Positions 10,021 to 20,452 of a stretch of DNA of 64,000 nt are shown piece after piece. Below the pieces are notes generated by a model that had not been told where the DNA came from, searched no databases, and saw only the letters and a program-made list of their open reading frames with translations. Both the position numbers and the translations under genes were made by a program. The stretch is from Acinetobacter pragensis (GTDB lineage: Bacteria > Pseudomonadota > Gammaproteobacteria > Pseudomonadales > Moraxellaceae): contig NZ_LUAW01000001.1 in assembly GCF_001605895.1 (NCBI RefSeq), forward strand, positions 91,793-155,792. Reading direction: 5' to 3'. Numbering within the stretch: position 1 is the stretch's first letter; every line of letters begins with the position of its first letter.

Positions 10021-10530
10021 ATGATGATTTTGACAGATAAAAAACCGCGTGTGAATGTTGAAGGAATTTTGACTTCGGACGAAATTCACGAAATCGAACA
10101 TCACATTGGTCACTATCCGTACCCGCGCGCCGCATGTTTAGATGCGCTGAAGTGTGTACAGCGCCGTAATGGCTGGGTAGATGATGCGCAAATGAATGCA
10201 ATTGCTCAGCTGTTAAGCATGAGCGTTGCAGATTTAGAAGGCGTTGCGACTTTCTATAACCGTATTTACCGTCAGCCGGTTGGCCGTCACGTAATTTTGT
10301 TATGTGATTCGATTGCTTGCTTCTTGATGGGTGCGGAAACTTTGGCAGAAGCATTCCAGCGTGAATTAGGCATTCAATTTGGTCAAACGACTGCAGACGG
10401 CCGTTTTACATTATTGCCAATCTGCTGTTTGGGGAACTGCGATAAAGGTCCAACCCTAATGATTGACCAAGATACGCATGGTTTGGTTGAAGTAACTTCA
10501 ATTAAACAGTTGCTGGAGAAGTATCTATGA
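10021..10530 (+). CDS. nuoE: NADH-quinone oxidoreductase subunit E
   Basis: Peripheral subunit of the NADH dehydrogenase module, 169 residues, thioredoxin-like fold carrying the [2Fe-2S] cluster N1a. Ligands are visible as Cys95 and Cys100 (CDSIAC) and Cys136 and Cys140 (CLGNC). Two ATG codons stand in tandem at 10021 and 10024; either can be used. AAGGGG lies just after the nuoCD stop. The last codons overlap nuoF by 4 bases (ATGA), which suggests translational coupling of E and F. Confidence 0.96.
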   Translation: MMILTDKKPRVNVEGILTSDEIHEIEHHIGHYPYPRAACLDALKCVQRRNGWVDDAQMNAIAQLLSMSVADLEGVATFYNRIYRQPVGRHVILLCDSIACFLMGAETLAEAFQRELGIQFGQTTADGRFTLLPICCLGNCDKGPTLMIDQDTHGLVEVTSIKQLLEKYL

Positions 10531-11855
10531 ATACTGAACCAAAACCGATTTATGGCGACGGTAACCCGGAAACTCACCCATTAACATGGCGCTTGAGCAA
10601 ACAGGAACATGTTCGCAGCGCAGATGACTATGAAGCGCTTGAAGGCTATGCCGGCTTTAAAAAAGCGATCGGCATGCAGCCGAAAGATGTGTTGGATGTA
10701 ATTAAAGCAGCGACTGTAAAAGGCCGCGGCGGTGCAGGTTTCCCAGCTGGTATTAAATGGTCATTGATGGCGCCGAATGACGGCGGCCCTCGTTACCTGA
10801 TTTGTAATGCTGATGAAATGGAACCGGGCACTTTCAAAGACCGTTTGCTGATGGAACAGCTTCCACATCAATTGATCGAAGGTATGTTGATTGCAGGTTA
10901 TACCTTAGAGGCAACTCAAGGTTATATCTTCATCCGTGGTGAATACATCGAAGCTGCTCAATACTTAAATGAAGCATTAGAGCAGATCCGCGCTAAAGGC
11001 TACTTGGGTGAAAACATCCTCGGAACTGGCTGGAACTTTGATTTGCATGTGCATACCGGTGCAGGCCGTTATATTTGCGGTGAAGAAACTGCATTGATTA
11101 ACTCGCTTGAAGGCCGCCGCGCAAACCCGCGTACCAAACCGCCGTTCCCGCAAGTGGCAGGCGCTTGGGGCCGTCCGACAATTGTCAATAACGTAGAAAC
11201 CTACAACAACTTACCGGCAATCATGCTCCGCGGTCCAGAATGGTACGTGGGCTTGTCTGAAGGCAAGTCAAAAGACCCAGGCACAAAAATTTACGGCGCT
11301 TCAGGCAAAGTAAAATTCCCAGGTCTTTGGGAACTGCCATTCGGTACAACTGCGCGTGAAGTGATTGAAGATCATGCTGGCGGTATGCGCGATGGCCTAA
11401 CGCTGAAAGCGTGGCTGCCGGGCGGCGCATCAACAGACTTCTTGGCTGCTGAGCACATTGACCTTCCTATGGATGCCGAAAGCATCATGAAAGCCGGTTC
11501 ACGTTTAGGTACGTGCCTGCTGATGGTGGTAGATGAAACGCAGTGCATGGTATCTGCAACACGTAACTTAGAAGAATTCTTTGCACGTGAATCATGCGGT
11601 TTCTGTACGCCGTGCCGTGATGGCCTGCCTTGGGCGGTAAAAGCGCTGAAAGCGCTTGAAGACGGTACCGGTAAGAAAGAAGATATCGATCACTTACAAG
11701 AACTGACGCGTAAGTTATGGATTGGTAAAACTTTCTGTGCCCACGCACCGGGTGCAATGGAACCGCTTATGGGCGCACTCAAACATTTCCGTGGCGAGTT
11801 TGAAGCGAAAGTAGTGAATGCTGCCGCTCAAGCTGGCACCGCCGAACAAGTTTAA
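10527..11855 (+). CDS. nuoF: NADH-quinone oxidoreductase subunit F
   Basis: NADH- and FMN-binding subunit of 442 residues, entry point for electrons. The glycine-rich nucleotide motif [13 protein letters not shown] starts near residue 67. FMN/NADH pocket residues follow in [13 protein letters not shown] and [13 protein letters not shown]. The [4Fe-4S] cluster N3 ligands are Cys357, Cys360 and Cys363 ([11 protein letters not shown]) plus Cys404. It overlaps nuoE by 4 bases and is followed after 11 nt by nuoG. Confidence 0.97.
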   Translation: MNTEPKPIYGDGNPETHPLTWRLSKQEHVRSADDYEALEGYAGFKKAIGMQPKDVLDVIKAATVKGRGGAGFPAGIKWSLMAPNDGGPRYLICNADEMEPGTFKDRLLMEQLPHQLIEGMLIAGYTLEATQGYIFIRGEYIEAAQYLNEALEQIRAKGYLGENILGTGWNFDLHVHTGAGRYICGEETALINSLEGRRANPRTKPPFPQVAGAWGRPTIVNNVETYNNLPAIMLRGPEWYVGLSEGKSKDPGTKIYGASGKVKFPGLWELPFGTTAREVIEDHAGGMRDGLTLKAWLPGGASTDFLAAEHIDLPMDAESIMKAGSRLGTCLLMVVDETQCMVSATRNLEEFFARESCGFCTPCRDGLPWAVKALKALEDGTGKKEDIDHLQELTRKLWIGKTFCAHAPGAMEPLMGALKHFRGEFEAKVVNAAAQAGTAEQV

Positions 11856-11866
11856 GGAATTCGACT

Positions 11867-14545
11867 ATGGCTACAATTCATGTCGATGGAAAAGACTACG
11901 AAGTAAATGGCTCGGAAAACCTGCTGCAAGCATGTTTGAGCCTGGGTATTGATATCCCTTACTTTTGTTGGCATCCATCCTTAGGTTCTGTCGGTTCTTG
12001 CCGTCAATGTGCCGTAACTCAATACGCCAACGCTGAAGATACGCGTGGCCGTTTAGTTATGTCATGTATGACGCCTGCTGCTGACAATACCTTTATTTCG
12101 ATTGAAGACAAAGAAGCAAAAGATTTCCGCGCTTCGATTGTTGAATTCTTAATGACCAACCACCCGCACGACTGTCCAGTCTGTGAAGAGGGCGGGCACT
12201 GTCATTTGCAAGATATGACTGTAATGACGCAGCATGACCGCCGCCGTTACCGTTTCACCAAGCGCACGCATTATAACCAAGAGCTCGGCTCATTCATTTC
12301 TCATGAAATGAACCGCTGTATCGCATGTTACCGCTGTGTCCGCTACTACAAAGACTATGCGGGCGGTACAGACTTCGGTGTGTATGCAAGCGCGTCACGT
12401 GTTTACTTTGGCCGTCCAGAATCAGGCACTTTAGAGTCTGAATTTTCGGGCAACCTGACTGAAGTATGCCCAACAGGCGTATTTACAGATAAAACGCACT
12501 CAGAACGCTACAACCGTAAGTGGGACATGCAGTATGCGCCAAGCGTATGCCAAGGCTGTTCTTCTGGCTGCAACATCTCTCCGGGTGAGCGTTATGGCGA
12601 ATTGCGCCGTGTGGAAAACCGTTTCAATGGTGAAGTTAACCAATACTTCCTTTGCGATAAAGGCCGTTTCGGTACAGGTTATGTGAACCGCGCTGACCGT
12701 CCGCGCCAGCCGCAATTCCGTAATGGCGAAATGGTTGAAACTGTTTCTGTCGATACGGCACTGGATACGGTGATTGCGAATATTCAAGGCAAAAAAGTCT
12801 TAGGTATCGGTTCACCGCGTGCATCGCTTGAATCAAACTTCGCGCTTCGTGAATTGGTTGGTCAAGACAACTTCTCTACCGGCTTGTCTCAGAAAGAACA
12901 GGGTCTGGTTGAGCTTGCAGCTTCAATTATGCAGACAGAGGGTGTTTACAACCCGAATATGCGTGAAATTGAAAGCTATGATGCCGTGCTGATCTTAGGT
13001 GAAGACTTAACGCAAACTGCGCCACGTATGGCTTTGTCTGTTCGCCAAGCTGCGAAAAACAAAGGCAAGGAAATGGCTGCAGAGCGCCGTACGCAAGACT
13101 GGCTGGCTGAACCTGTGCAGCGTATTGCTCAAGATGAAAAATCTCCGATTTACATTTTGGCGGCAACACAAACACGTTTGGCTGATGTTGCGACTGGCGA
13201 AGTTGTTGCTTCTCCAAATGACATTGCGCGTCTAGGCTTTGCGGTTGCAGCGGCAGTTGCGGGCGAAAGCATTCTTGGTTTGGCGGATGATGCGAAAGCA
13301 TTTGCGCAAACCATTGCAGATACGCTTAAAGCGGCGAAAAAACCGTTGATCATTTCAGGGACAAGCCTTCAGGACGCTGCCATTATGGAAGCTGCCGCAC
13401 AAGTTGCGCAGAACCTTGGCAATGCAGGCCTGACATTGACTGTTCCGGAAGTAAACTCGATGGGTATGGCAATCTTTGGCGGTCAAAGCTTAGAACAAGC
13501 TTTCGCTCAAGATTACGATACTGTGGTTGTGGTCGAAAATGACCTATATCGCCGCTTACCGGCTGCGCAAGTGAATGCTGCGCTTTCAGGCAAAGAAGTG
13601 ATCGTGTTGGATCACTCTGAAACTGAAACTGTGAAGAAAGCCGATATTGTACTTTCTGCTGCAAGCTTTGCTGAAGGCGACGGTACTGTTGTGTCTCAAG
13701 AAGGCCGGGCACAGCGTTTCTACCAAGTGTATGACGCTAGCTATTACAAACCGGAACTTGCAATTAAAGAATCTTGGCGCTGGCTGCATGCCATTGAAAC
13801 TGGCGTGAAGGGCAAGGCGATTTCTTGGACATTGCTGGATGATGTGATTGAATCCGTGGCGAAAAATGTTCCTGCACTTGAAGCTATTCAAGATGTAGCG
13901 CCGGATGCGGGCTTCCGTGTTCATGGCTTGAAAGTTGCGCGTGAACCGCGCCGTTATTCTGGCCGTACAGCAATGCGTTCACCGCTATCTATTCATGAGC
14001 CGAAACAGCCAGTGGATACGGATACTGCATTAACATTCTCAATGGAAGGTTATGTCGGTAATGAAACACCGTCTCCGCTAGTGCCATTCGCTTGGTCTGC
14101 AGGCTGGAACTCTCCGCAAGCTTGGAATAAATTCCAAGATAAAGTGGGCGGCCATTTAAAAGGCGGTGATTCAGGCATCCGTTTATTTGACCGTTTGCCA
14201 AAACGTCCAGCGCGTACTTTTGTTGCGCCAGCTGTAGCGGCTGTCAACGCGGAAAGCTTCCGTTTAGTGCCTATGCACCACATCTTCGCTTCGGGTGAAT
14301 TCACTGTAAAAACACCGGCAATGGAATCGCGTATTCCTGAAGCTGCATTTGCAGTCGGTGAGCAGGATGCTGCGCGCTTGAATGTTCAAACCGGTCAAAA
14401 AATTACTGTGCAAGCTGGCGAGACTTCAATCGTGCTTCCAGTTCAAGTGATTGATTATTTACCTACAGGTTATATTGGCTACCCAATCGGTCTGGCACCG
14501 ACGGTATCTCTTGCAGAGCCTGTTTCAGTCGCGGTAGGAGTGTAA
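11867..14545 (+). CDS. nuoG: NADH-quinone oxidoreductase subunit G
   Basis: Largest peripheral subunit, 892 residues. The N-terminal ferredoxin-like domain binds N1b (Cys34, Cys45, Cys48, Cys67). It is followed by the His-Cys3 cluster N5 (HPHDCPVCEEGGHC) and cluster N4 (CIACYRCVRYY with later CPTG). The extra off-pathway cluster N7 is also present (CQGCSSGCNI, then a distant Cys in FLCDKGRFG). The remainder is a degenerate molybdopterin-oxidoreductase-like domain without cofactor function. An alanine-rich stretch in the middle is normal for this genus. Confidence 0.97.
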   Translation: MATIHVDGKDYEVNGSENLLQACLSLGIDIPYFCWHPSLGSVGSCRQCAVTQYANAEDTRGRLVMSCMTPAADNTFISIEDKEAKDFRASIVEFLMTNHPHDCPVCEEGGHCHLQDMTVMTQHDRRRYRFTKRTHYNQELGSFISHEMNRCIACYRCVRYYKDYAGGTDFGVYASASRVYFGRPESGTLESEFSGNLTEVCPTGVFTDKTHSERYNRKWDMQYAPSVCQGCSSGCNISPGERYGELRRVENRFNGEVNQYFLCDKGRFGTGYVNRADRPRQPQFRNGEMVETVSVDTALDTVIANIQGKKVLGIGSPRASLESNFALRELVGQDNFSTGLSQKEQGLVELAASIMQTEGVYNPNMREIESYDAVLILGEDLTQTAPRMALSVRQAAKNKGKEMAAERRTQDWLAEPVQRIAQDEKSPIYILAATQTRLADVATGEVVASPNDIARLGFAVAAAVAGESILGLADDAKAFAQTIADTLKAAKKPLIISGTSLQDAAIMEAAAQVAQNLGNAGLTLTVPEVNSMGMAIFGGQSLEQAFAQDYDTVVVVENDLYRRLPAAQVNAALSGKEVIVLDHSETETVKKADIVLSAASFAEGDGTVVSQEGRAQRFYQVYDASYYKPELAIKESWRWLHAIETGVKGKAISWTLLDDVIESVAKNVPALEAIQDVAPDAGFRVHGLKVAREPRRYSGRTAMRSPLSIHEPKQPVDTDTALTFSMEGYVGNETPSPLVPFAWSAGWNSPQAWNKFQDKVGGHLKGGDSGIRLFDRLPKRPARTFVAPAVAAVNAESFRLVPMHHIFASGEFTVKTPAMESRIPEAAFAVGEQDAARLNVQTGQKITVQAGETSIVLPVQVIDYLPTGYIGYPIGLAPTVSLAEPVSVAVGV

Positions 14546-14548
14546 TTC

Positions 14549-15565
14549 ATGGAACAAGAATTAATACGTCAAACGCCGCTGTGGGCTGAGAACTGGCCAA
14601 TTGCCTATTCTGTGCTGCAAGCGATTGTCATCTTGCTGGCGGTGGTGCTGATTGCGGCTCTAATGTCGTTCATTGAGCGCCGCTTGCTGGCTTTATGGCA
14701 AGACCGTTACGGTCCGAACCGTGTCGGTCCGGGCGGTATGTTCCAGATTGTTGCCGACATGCTGAAAATCATGTTCAAAGAAGACTGGACACCAAAATTT
14801 GCTGACAAGCTGACTTTCCGTTTAGCGCCAGGCGTTGCAATGGGGACAGCTGTGCTTTCCTTCATGGTTATTCCGATTTCACCTTATATGGGTGTTTCGG
14901 ACATGAGCATCGGCCTATTGTTCTTTATGGCAATGGCAGGCATTGCCGTGTATGCCGTATTGTTCGGCGGCTGGTCATCAAACAACAAATACGCGCTGCT
15001 TGGCGGTTTGCGTTCTGCGGCTCAAACTATTTCATATGAAGTATTCTTGGGCATCTCGCTGATGGGCGTTGTGGCGATTGCCGGCTCATTCAATATGCGT
15101 GAGATTGTAGAAGCGCAGCGTGATGTTTGGTTTGTGATTCCTCAATTCTTAGGCTTCTTGATTTTCGTTGTGGCCGGCGTTGCGGTAACGCATCGTCATC
15201 CATTTGACCAGCCGGAAGCAGAACAAGAATTGGCGGAAGGCTACCATGTCGAATACGGCGGTATGAAGTGGGGGATGTTCTTCGTTGCAGAATATGTCAA
15301 CGTGGTGCTGATCTCCGCTCTGATTGTCACTTTATTTTTTGGTGGCTGGCTTGCGCCTTTCAACCTTGAAATTCCGTTTATTCCAGATGCGTTCTGGTTC
15401 ATTATTAAAACAGCATTCTTTGTCATGATGTTTGTCTTGGCGCGCGGTTCATTAATGCGTCCGCGTTACGACCAAGTGATGAACTTTGGCTGGAAAATTT
15501 GCTTGCCATTGGCATTGGTCAACTTACTTGTGACCGGTGCTGTGATTCTGATGAATCAGGCCTAA
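14549..15565 (+). CDS. nuoH: NADH-quinone oxidoreductase subunit H
   Basis: Membrane subunit of 338 residues linking the quinone site to the proton channels. Eight hydrophobic helices can be drawn. Conserved loop sequences are visible: [20 protein letters not shown] near residue 41 and the acidic loop [20 protein letters not shown] near 218, both near the quinone cavity. It begins 3 nt after the nuoG stop region and is followed by nuoI 17 nt after its stop. Confidence 0.97.
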   Translation: MEQELIRQTPLWAENWPIAYSVLQAIVILLAVVLIAALMSFIERRLLALWQDRYGPNRVGPGGMFQIVADMLKIMFKEDWTPKFADKLTFRLAPGVAMGTAVLSFMVIPISPYMGVSDMSIGLLFFMAMAGIAVYAVLFGGWSSNNKYALLGGLRSAAQTISYEVFLGISLMGVVAIAGSFNMREIVEAQRDVWFVIPQFLGFLIFVVAGVAVTHRHPFDQPEAEQELAEGYHVEYGGMKWGMFFVAEYVNVVLISALIVTLFFGGWLAPFNLEIPFIPDAFWFIIKTAFFVMMFVLARGSLMRPRYDQVMNFGWKICLPLALVNLLVTGAVILMNQA

Positions 15566-15582
15566 GGCAGCAGGAGAACAAA

Positions 15583-16125
15583 ATGTTTAAGTTTCTAGCT
15601 GGATTTGGGTCAATTGTACGTTCACTGTGGATGGTTTTCTCACACGTGACACGTAAACGTGACACCATTTTATATCCGGAAGTGCCGGCTGAAGATATCG
15701 TACCGCCGCGTTTCCGTGGCCGTATTGTGTTGACGCGCGACCCAGATGGCGAAGAGCGCTGCGTAGCATGCAACCTGTGTGCGGTTGCTTGCCCTGTCGG
15801 CTGTATTTCACTGCAAAAAGCAGAGCATGAAGATGGCCGCTGGTATCCGGAATTTTTCCGTATCAACTTCTCCCGTTGCATTTTCTGCGGTATGTGTGAA
15901 GAAGCGTGTCCAACGACTGCCATTCAGCTTACTCCAGACTTTGAGTTAGGTGAATACGTTCGTCAAGACCTTGTATATGAGAAAGAACACTTGCTTATCT
16001 CAGGTCCTGGTAAATACCCTGATTACAACTTCTACCGTGTAACCGGTATGGCTGTGACAGGTAAAGACAAAGGTCAAGCACAACGTGAAAGTGCGCCTGT
16101 TGATGTACGGAGTCTATTACCATGA
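15583..16125 (+). CDS. nuoI: NADH-quinone oxidoreductase subunit I
   Basis: Ferredoxin-like subunit of 180 residues that holds clusters N6a and N6b. Two CxxCxxCxxxCP-type motifs are seen: [15 protein letters not shown] and [14 protein letters not shown]. The open frame extends back into nuoH, but the start is set at ATG 15583. CAGGAG lies about 7 nt before it, and the next residues [16 protein letters not shown] match the family's N-terminal amphipathic helices. The stop overlaps the nuoJ start (ATGA). Confidence 0.97.
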   Translation: MFKFLAGFGSIVRSLWMVFSHVTRKRDTILYPEVPAEDIVPPRFRGRIVLTRDPDGEERCVACNLCAVACPVGCISLQKAEHEDGRWYPEFFRINFSRCIFCGMCEEACPTTAIQLTPDFELGEYVRQDLVYEKEHLLISGPGKYPDYNFYRVTGMAVTGKDKGQAQRESAPVDVRSLLP

Positions 16126-16643
16126 TGTGGCCGTTTTATTTGATGGCGCTTGTGGCCATCGTCTCTACGATTCGTGTTGTGACCAACACGAATCCCGTAC
16201 ACGCTTTATTAAGCTTGATTGTTTCATTGCTCGCTGTTGCCGGCATGTTCATGATTGTTGGCGCGCCGTTTGCCGGTGCGCTGGAGATCATCGTTTACGC
16301 TGGCGCAATCATGGTGCTTTTCGTATTCGTCGTGATGATGCTGAACTTGGGTCAGCAAACAGTGGAACAGGAAAGCAAATGGCTGACTTCATCTGCGTGG
16401 GCTTATCCTGCGCTGATGAGCTTTCTGATGGGCCTTGTGCTTGTCTGGATGCTGGGCTCTGACTACACCAAGCCATCTTTGGTGATGGGCGCTGAAGTTG
16501 TTGGCCCGAAAGCTGTCGGTACAGCACTCTTTACTCAGTACTTATTATTGGTCGAAGTTGCCGCGATGCTATTGCTTGGTGCACTTGTTGCAGCATTCCA
16601 TTTGGGCAAACGTGAACCAAGTGCAGAAGAGGAAAAAGAATAA
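16122..16643 (+). CDS. nuoJ: NADH-quinone oxidoreductase subunit J
   Basis: Membrane subunit of 173 residues with five hydrophobic helices. The conserved third-helix region [20 protein letters not shown] is present, which contains the pi-bulge helix of complex I. The gene overlaps nuoI by 4 bases and shares one base with the nuoK start (TAATG), so I, J and K are probably translated in a coupled way. The tail is charged ([11 protein letters not shown]). Confidence 0.96.
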   Translation: MMWPFYLMALVAIVSTIRVVTNTNPVHALLSLIVSLLAVAGMFMIVGAPFAGALEIIVYAGAIMVLFVFVVMMLNLGQQTVEQESKWLTSSAWAYPALMSFLMGLVLVWMLGSDYTKPSLVMGAEVVGPKAVGTALFTQYLLLVEVAAMLLLGALVAAFHLGKREPSAEEEKE

Positions 16644-16951
16644 TGGGCAACATCCCTTTAGAACATGGTTTGATCGTTGCAACCATTCTTTTTGCACTGG
16701 GTTTTTACGGTGTAATGGTGCGACGCAACTTACTATTTATTTTGATGAGCCTTGAAATCATGATGAACGCGGCGGCTTTAGCGTTCGTTTTGGCAGGCAG
16801 CGCATGGGCGCAGCCAGACGGCCAAGTCATGTTCATCCTGATCTTAACGCTTGCTGCGGCAGAGGCTTGTATCGGTCTTGCCATCGTCCTTCAGTTCTAT
16901 CATCGCTTCCATCATTTGGATGTGGATGCTGCTAGTGAGATGCGCGGATGA
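16643..16951 (+). CDS. nuoK: NADH-quinone oxidoreductase subunit K
   Basis: Membrane subunit of 102 residues, three helices, related to MrpC antiporter subunits. Glu residues in the second and third helices, which are needed for proton transfer, can be seen in [15 protein letters not shown] and [12 protein letters not shown]. It shares a base with nuoJ and overlaps the nuoL start by 4 bases (ATGA). Confidence 0.96.
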   Translation: MGNIPLEHGLIVATILFALGFYGVMVRRNLLFILMSLEIMMNAAALAFVLAGSAWAQPDGQVMFILILTLAAAEACIGLAIVLQFYHRFHHLDVDAASEMRG

Positions 16952-18837
16952 GCTATTTATATTTAACAGTATTATTTCCGCTCATTGGTTTTATCCTTTT
17001 GGCGGCAGGACGCAACAATCTTCCTGAAAAAGTTGCAGCCATTATTGGGGCGGGTTCAGTTGGCCTTTCTGCATTATTTGCACTGATTGCCGGCTTGGAC
17101 TTTGTGAATAACGGTTCTGTGGCGACAACACAGCACTTGTGGACATGGTTCAGCGCGGGCAACTTGGCGCCGGGCTTTACGCTTCACCTTGACGGTTTAT
17201 CATTGTTAATGATGGGCATGGTGACAGGCGTCGGTTTCTTAATTCACATTTTCGCGACATGGTACATGCGCGGTGAAGAAGACTTCGCGCGTTTCTTCTC
17301 TTACTTCAACCTATTTGTAGCAAGCATGCTGCTTTTGGTGTTGGGCGATAACTTAGCGTTATTGTTCTTGGGTTGGGAAGGCGTTGGCCTGTGTTCTTAC
17401 TTGCTGATCGGTTACTACTATCAAAACCCTGCAAACGGTTTTGCTGCGATTAAAGCATTTACCGTGACCCGTATCGGTGACGTATTCCTGCTGATTGCAT
17501 TGTTCCTGATTTACCAGCAGTTCGGCACATTAAACATCGCTGAAGTGGTTGCGGCTGCGCCGGCAGTGTTGGCGCAAAGCTCATCAATTGCAATTTGGAC
17601 TGCACTTATGCTGTTCTTGGGCGCAGCTGGTAAATCAGCTCAAATCCCATTGCAAACATGGCTGGCGGATGCGATGGCAGGTCCTACACCTGTATCTGCA
17701 TTGATCCATGCTGCAACAATGGTAACTGCGGGTGTTTATCTGTGCTGCCGTATGTTCTCAGTATTCGAGCAAGCGCCAGAAGTGATGATGTTCATCTCAA
17801 TCACAGGCGCTGTTACCTTGCTGGTGGCTGGTTTCGCTGCATTGGTTCAGACAGACATCAAACGTATTCTTGCTTACTCTACAATGAGCCAGCTGGGTTA
17901 TATGTTCATGGCTGTAGGCGCTGAAGCATACCAAGCAGGCCTGTTCCACATGCTGACTCACGCATTCTTCAAGGCATTATTATTCTTGTCTTCAGGTGCG
18001 GTGATTCTGGCTTACCATCATGAACAAAACATTTTCAAAATGGGCGGCTTGTTCCACAAGAACAAATTCCTGTTTGCTTGTTTTGCGATTGGCGGCGGCG
18101 CATTGGCTGCAATCCCATTCATCACTATCGGCTTCTTCTCGAAAGATGCGATTTTAGGTGCGGTATGGGTGAAAGGTCAGGCGGTTGCTGTTTATGACTG
18201 CTTGTACTGGACGGGTGTTGCAGGTGCATTCTTAACGTCAATTTATACATTCCGTTTAATCTGGGTTGTATTCTTTGGCAAAGAAAACACGCCTTACCAT
18301 GAAATTAAAGGTGTGACTTACTGGGGTCCTTTGGCGATTCTTGCAGTATTGTCTACTGGTTTGGCTTATGTATTAAAAGCGCCGGTAACCAATATTTTAA
18401 ACGCTGCCAAAATTCCAGCATTCAATGTTCCTGAAGCTTTGGAACATGGCATGCACAGCGCTGAGTACACTGCTGTGGGCATTGCGCTTGCAGGTTTAGT
18501 CATTGGCGTAATTCTGTTCGCATTTGCATACAGCGCTGTAAAAGCTTTTGCAAAAACTTCACTGGGCGCTGGCCTTGCGAGCATTTGCCGCAATGCACTG
18601 GGTTTCGATGCGCTATACAACATCGTATTCGTTAAACCCTATTTGCTGATTGCGAAAATCTTAGGCCGTGACCCGATTGATGGCTTATGGCTGGTTCTGC
18701 CTGCACTTGTAAAAGGCGGCAACAGTTTCACCAGCTCACGTCAAACAGGTTCATTGCGTGAATACGCATCAAGTATGGCACTGGGTATTGTTGTCTTACT
18801 GATGATCCTGGTGGTGATTCAGGTTGTGGGGAAATAA
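16948..18837 (+). CDS. nuoL: NADH-quinone oxidoreductase subunit L
   Basis: Distal antiporter-like proton-pumping subunit, 629 residues. Conserved features include the helix-5 glutamate in [16 protein letters not shown], the lysine-containing [19 protein letters not shown], and the segment [19 protein letters not shown]. It ends with the long lateral helix and a final membrane anchor ([16 protein letters not shown]). It overlaps nuoK by 4 bases; nuoM starts 1 nt after the stop. Confidence 0.97.
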   Translation: MSYLYLTVLFPLIGFILLAAGRNNLPEKVAAIIGAGSVGLSALFALIAGLDFVNNGSVATTQHLWTWFSAGNLAPGFTLHLDGLSLLMMGMVTGVGFLIHIFATWYMRGEEDFARFFSYFNLFVASMLLLVLGDNLALLFLGWEGVGLCSYLLIGYYYQNPANGFAAIKAFTVTRIGDVFLLIALFLIYQQFGTLNIAEVVAAAPAVLAQSSSIAIWTALMLFLGAAGKSAQIPLQTWLADAMAGPTPVSALIHAATMVTAGVYLCCRMFSVFEQAPEVMMFISITGAVTLLVAGFAALVQTDIKRILAYSTMSQLGYMFMAVGAEAYQAGLFHMLTHAFFKALLFLSSGAVILAYHHEQNIFKMGGLFHKNKFLFACFAIGGGALAAIPFITIGFFSKDAILGAVWVKGQAVAVYDCLYWTGVAGAFLTSIYTFRLIWVVFFGKENTPYHEIKGVTYWGPLAILAVLSTGLAYVLKAPVTNILNAAKIPAFNVPEALEHGMHSAEYTAVGIALAGLVIGVILFAFAYSAVKAFAKTSLGAGLASICRNALGFDALYNIVFVKPYLLIAKILGRDPIDGLWLVLPALVKGGNSFTSSRQTGSLREYASSMALGIVVLLMILVVIQVVGK

Positions 18838-18838
18838 A

Positions 18839-20449
18839 ATGGAAACTAATAATTTAATTTTACCCGCTCTGGTCCTTATTCCGTTCATTGCAGGTTTTGC
18901 ATGCTGGCTGGTCGATAAGCTCGATAAGCACTTGCCGCGCTATATCGCGCTGATCGGTATGCTGGTGACTCTGGTCTTGACCATTGTTCTTTGGCAAACG
19001 GGTACATATAACTATGAACTTGGCGGCGCAGCTCCAACTTGGGCGGCTGAGTTTAAATTGCCTTGGATTCAAACCCTAGGCATCAACATTCACTTAGCTG
19101 TGGATGGCTTATCGCTTCTGATGGTCGGCTTAACTGCACTCCTCGGTGTGCTGGCAGTGGGTTGTTCATGGGGTGAGATTCAGAAAAACGTCGGTTTCTT
19201 CCACTTAAACCTTCTATGGTCTTTAGGCGGCGTGATCGGTGTGTTCTTAGCGATTGACATGTTCCTGTTCTTCTTCTTCTGGGAGATGATGCTGGTTCCA
19301 ATCTATTTCTTGATCGCACTTTGGGGCCATCGCGGTGCAGAAGGCAAGTCGCGCGTTTACGCAGCTACTAAATTCTTCATCTATACGCAAGTTGCCGGCT
19401 TAATCATGCTGATCGGTATCCTTGGCCTTGTGGCTGTTGGATATTCGATGAATGGTGAAATCCGTTTCGACTACAACTATCTGATGGCTGTAGCGAATAC
19501 GATTGATGCCCAAGCGCCTGCGCTGGCATATGCCTTCATGATCTGCATGTTCATCGGCTTTGCGGTAAAACTTCCAGTTTTCCCACTGCACGGCTGGCTT
19601 CCGGATGCGCATGCTCAAGCGCCGACAGCAGGTTCTGTCGACTTGGCAGGTATCTTGATTAAAACTGCGGCTTACGGTCTGCTGCGTTTCGTGATTCCAT
19701 TTTTCCCAATGGCATCTGCGCAGTTTGCGGACATTGCGGTTATTTTCGGTTTAATCGGTATTTTCTACGGCGCTTGGTGTGCTTTCCAGCAAACAGACAT
19801 GAAACGTCTGCTGGCCTACACGTCGATTTCACATATGGGCTTTATTTTGCTGGCGATTTACGCAGGCAATATTTTGACCTTCCAAGGCTTAATGATCATG
19901 ATGCTGGCGCATGGCCTGTCATCTGCTGCCTTGTTCATTATGTGCGGTCAAGTATACGAACGCCTGCATACGCGTGATTTGCGCCTGATGGGCGGTATGC
20001 GCGGCCAGTTCAAATATCTTGCATTTTTCTTGATGTTCTTTGTTGCAGCGCTTGTGGGTATTCCTGGTCTGGGCAACTTCATCGGTGAATTCCTGATTTT
20101 GATGGGTTCGTATGCGAAATTCCCTGTGTTTACAATTTTGGCTGCGATCAGCCTTGTATTCGCAGGCTTGTACGGCTTGATCCTGATTCACAAAGCGCTA
20201 TTCGGTACGCCGAATGAAGAACAGCAAAAGCACTATTCAAGTCCTTTGAAAGACTTGAATGCACGTGAAATTGTGATTCTTTTAATTTGTGCGCTGAGTC
20301 TGGTTTGGCTGGGCCTTTACCCGCAAACTTTCCTTGACGTTTCTAACTCGAGCATGGCGTGGCTGGCGAATAGCTACATTCCTGTTCAAGAAACAGTTGA
20401 TACAGTGCAGCAAGCTGTCGTTTCAGCTGAAAATGTGGAGATCCAATAA
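18839..20449 (+). CDS. nuoM: NADH-quinone oxidoreductase subunit M
   Basis: Antiporter-like proton-pumping subunit of 536 residues. The start is placed at ATG 18839 one base after the nuoL stop, because the family begins with NLILPALVLIP-like helix 1; an upstream ATG at 18824 lies inside nuoL. Typical motifs are FFFWEMMLVPIYFLI (helix-5 Glu), AVKLPVFPLHGWLPDAHAQA and PTAGSVDLAGILIKTAAYG. A polar C-terminal tail of about 30 residues follows the last helix. Confidence 0.97.
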   Translation: METNNLILPALVLIPFIAGFACWLVDKLDKHLPRYIALIGMLVTLVLTIVLWQTGTYNYELGGAAPTWAAEFKLPWIQTLGINIHLAVDGLSLLMVGLTALLGVLAVGCSWGEIQKNVGFFHLNLLWSLGGVIGVFLAIDMFLFFFFWEMMLVPIYFLIALWGHRGAEGKSRVYAATKFFIYTQVAGLIMLIGILGLVAVGYSMNGEIRFDYNYLMAVANTIDAQAPALAYAFMICMFIGFAVKLPVFPLHGWLPDAHAQAPTAGSVDLAGILIKTAAYGLLRFVIPFFPMASAQFADIAVIFGLIGIFYGAWCAFQQTDMKRLLAYTSISHMGFILLAIYAGNILTFQGLMIMMLAHGLSSAALFIMCGQVYERLHTRDLRLMGGMRGQFKYLAFFLMFFVAALVGIPGLGNFIGEFLILMGSYAKFPVFTILAAISLVFAGLYGLILIHKALFGTPNEEQQKHYSSPLKDLNAREIVILLICALSLVWLGLYPQTFLDVSNSSMAWLANSYIPVQETVDTVQQAVVSAENVEIQ

Positions 20450-20452
20450 GTC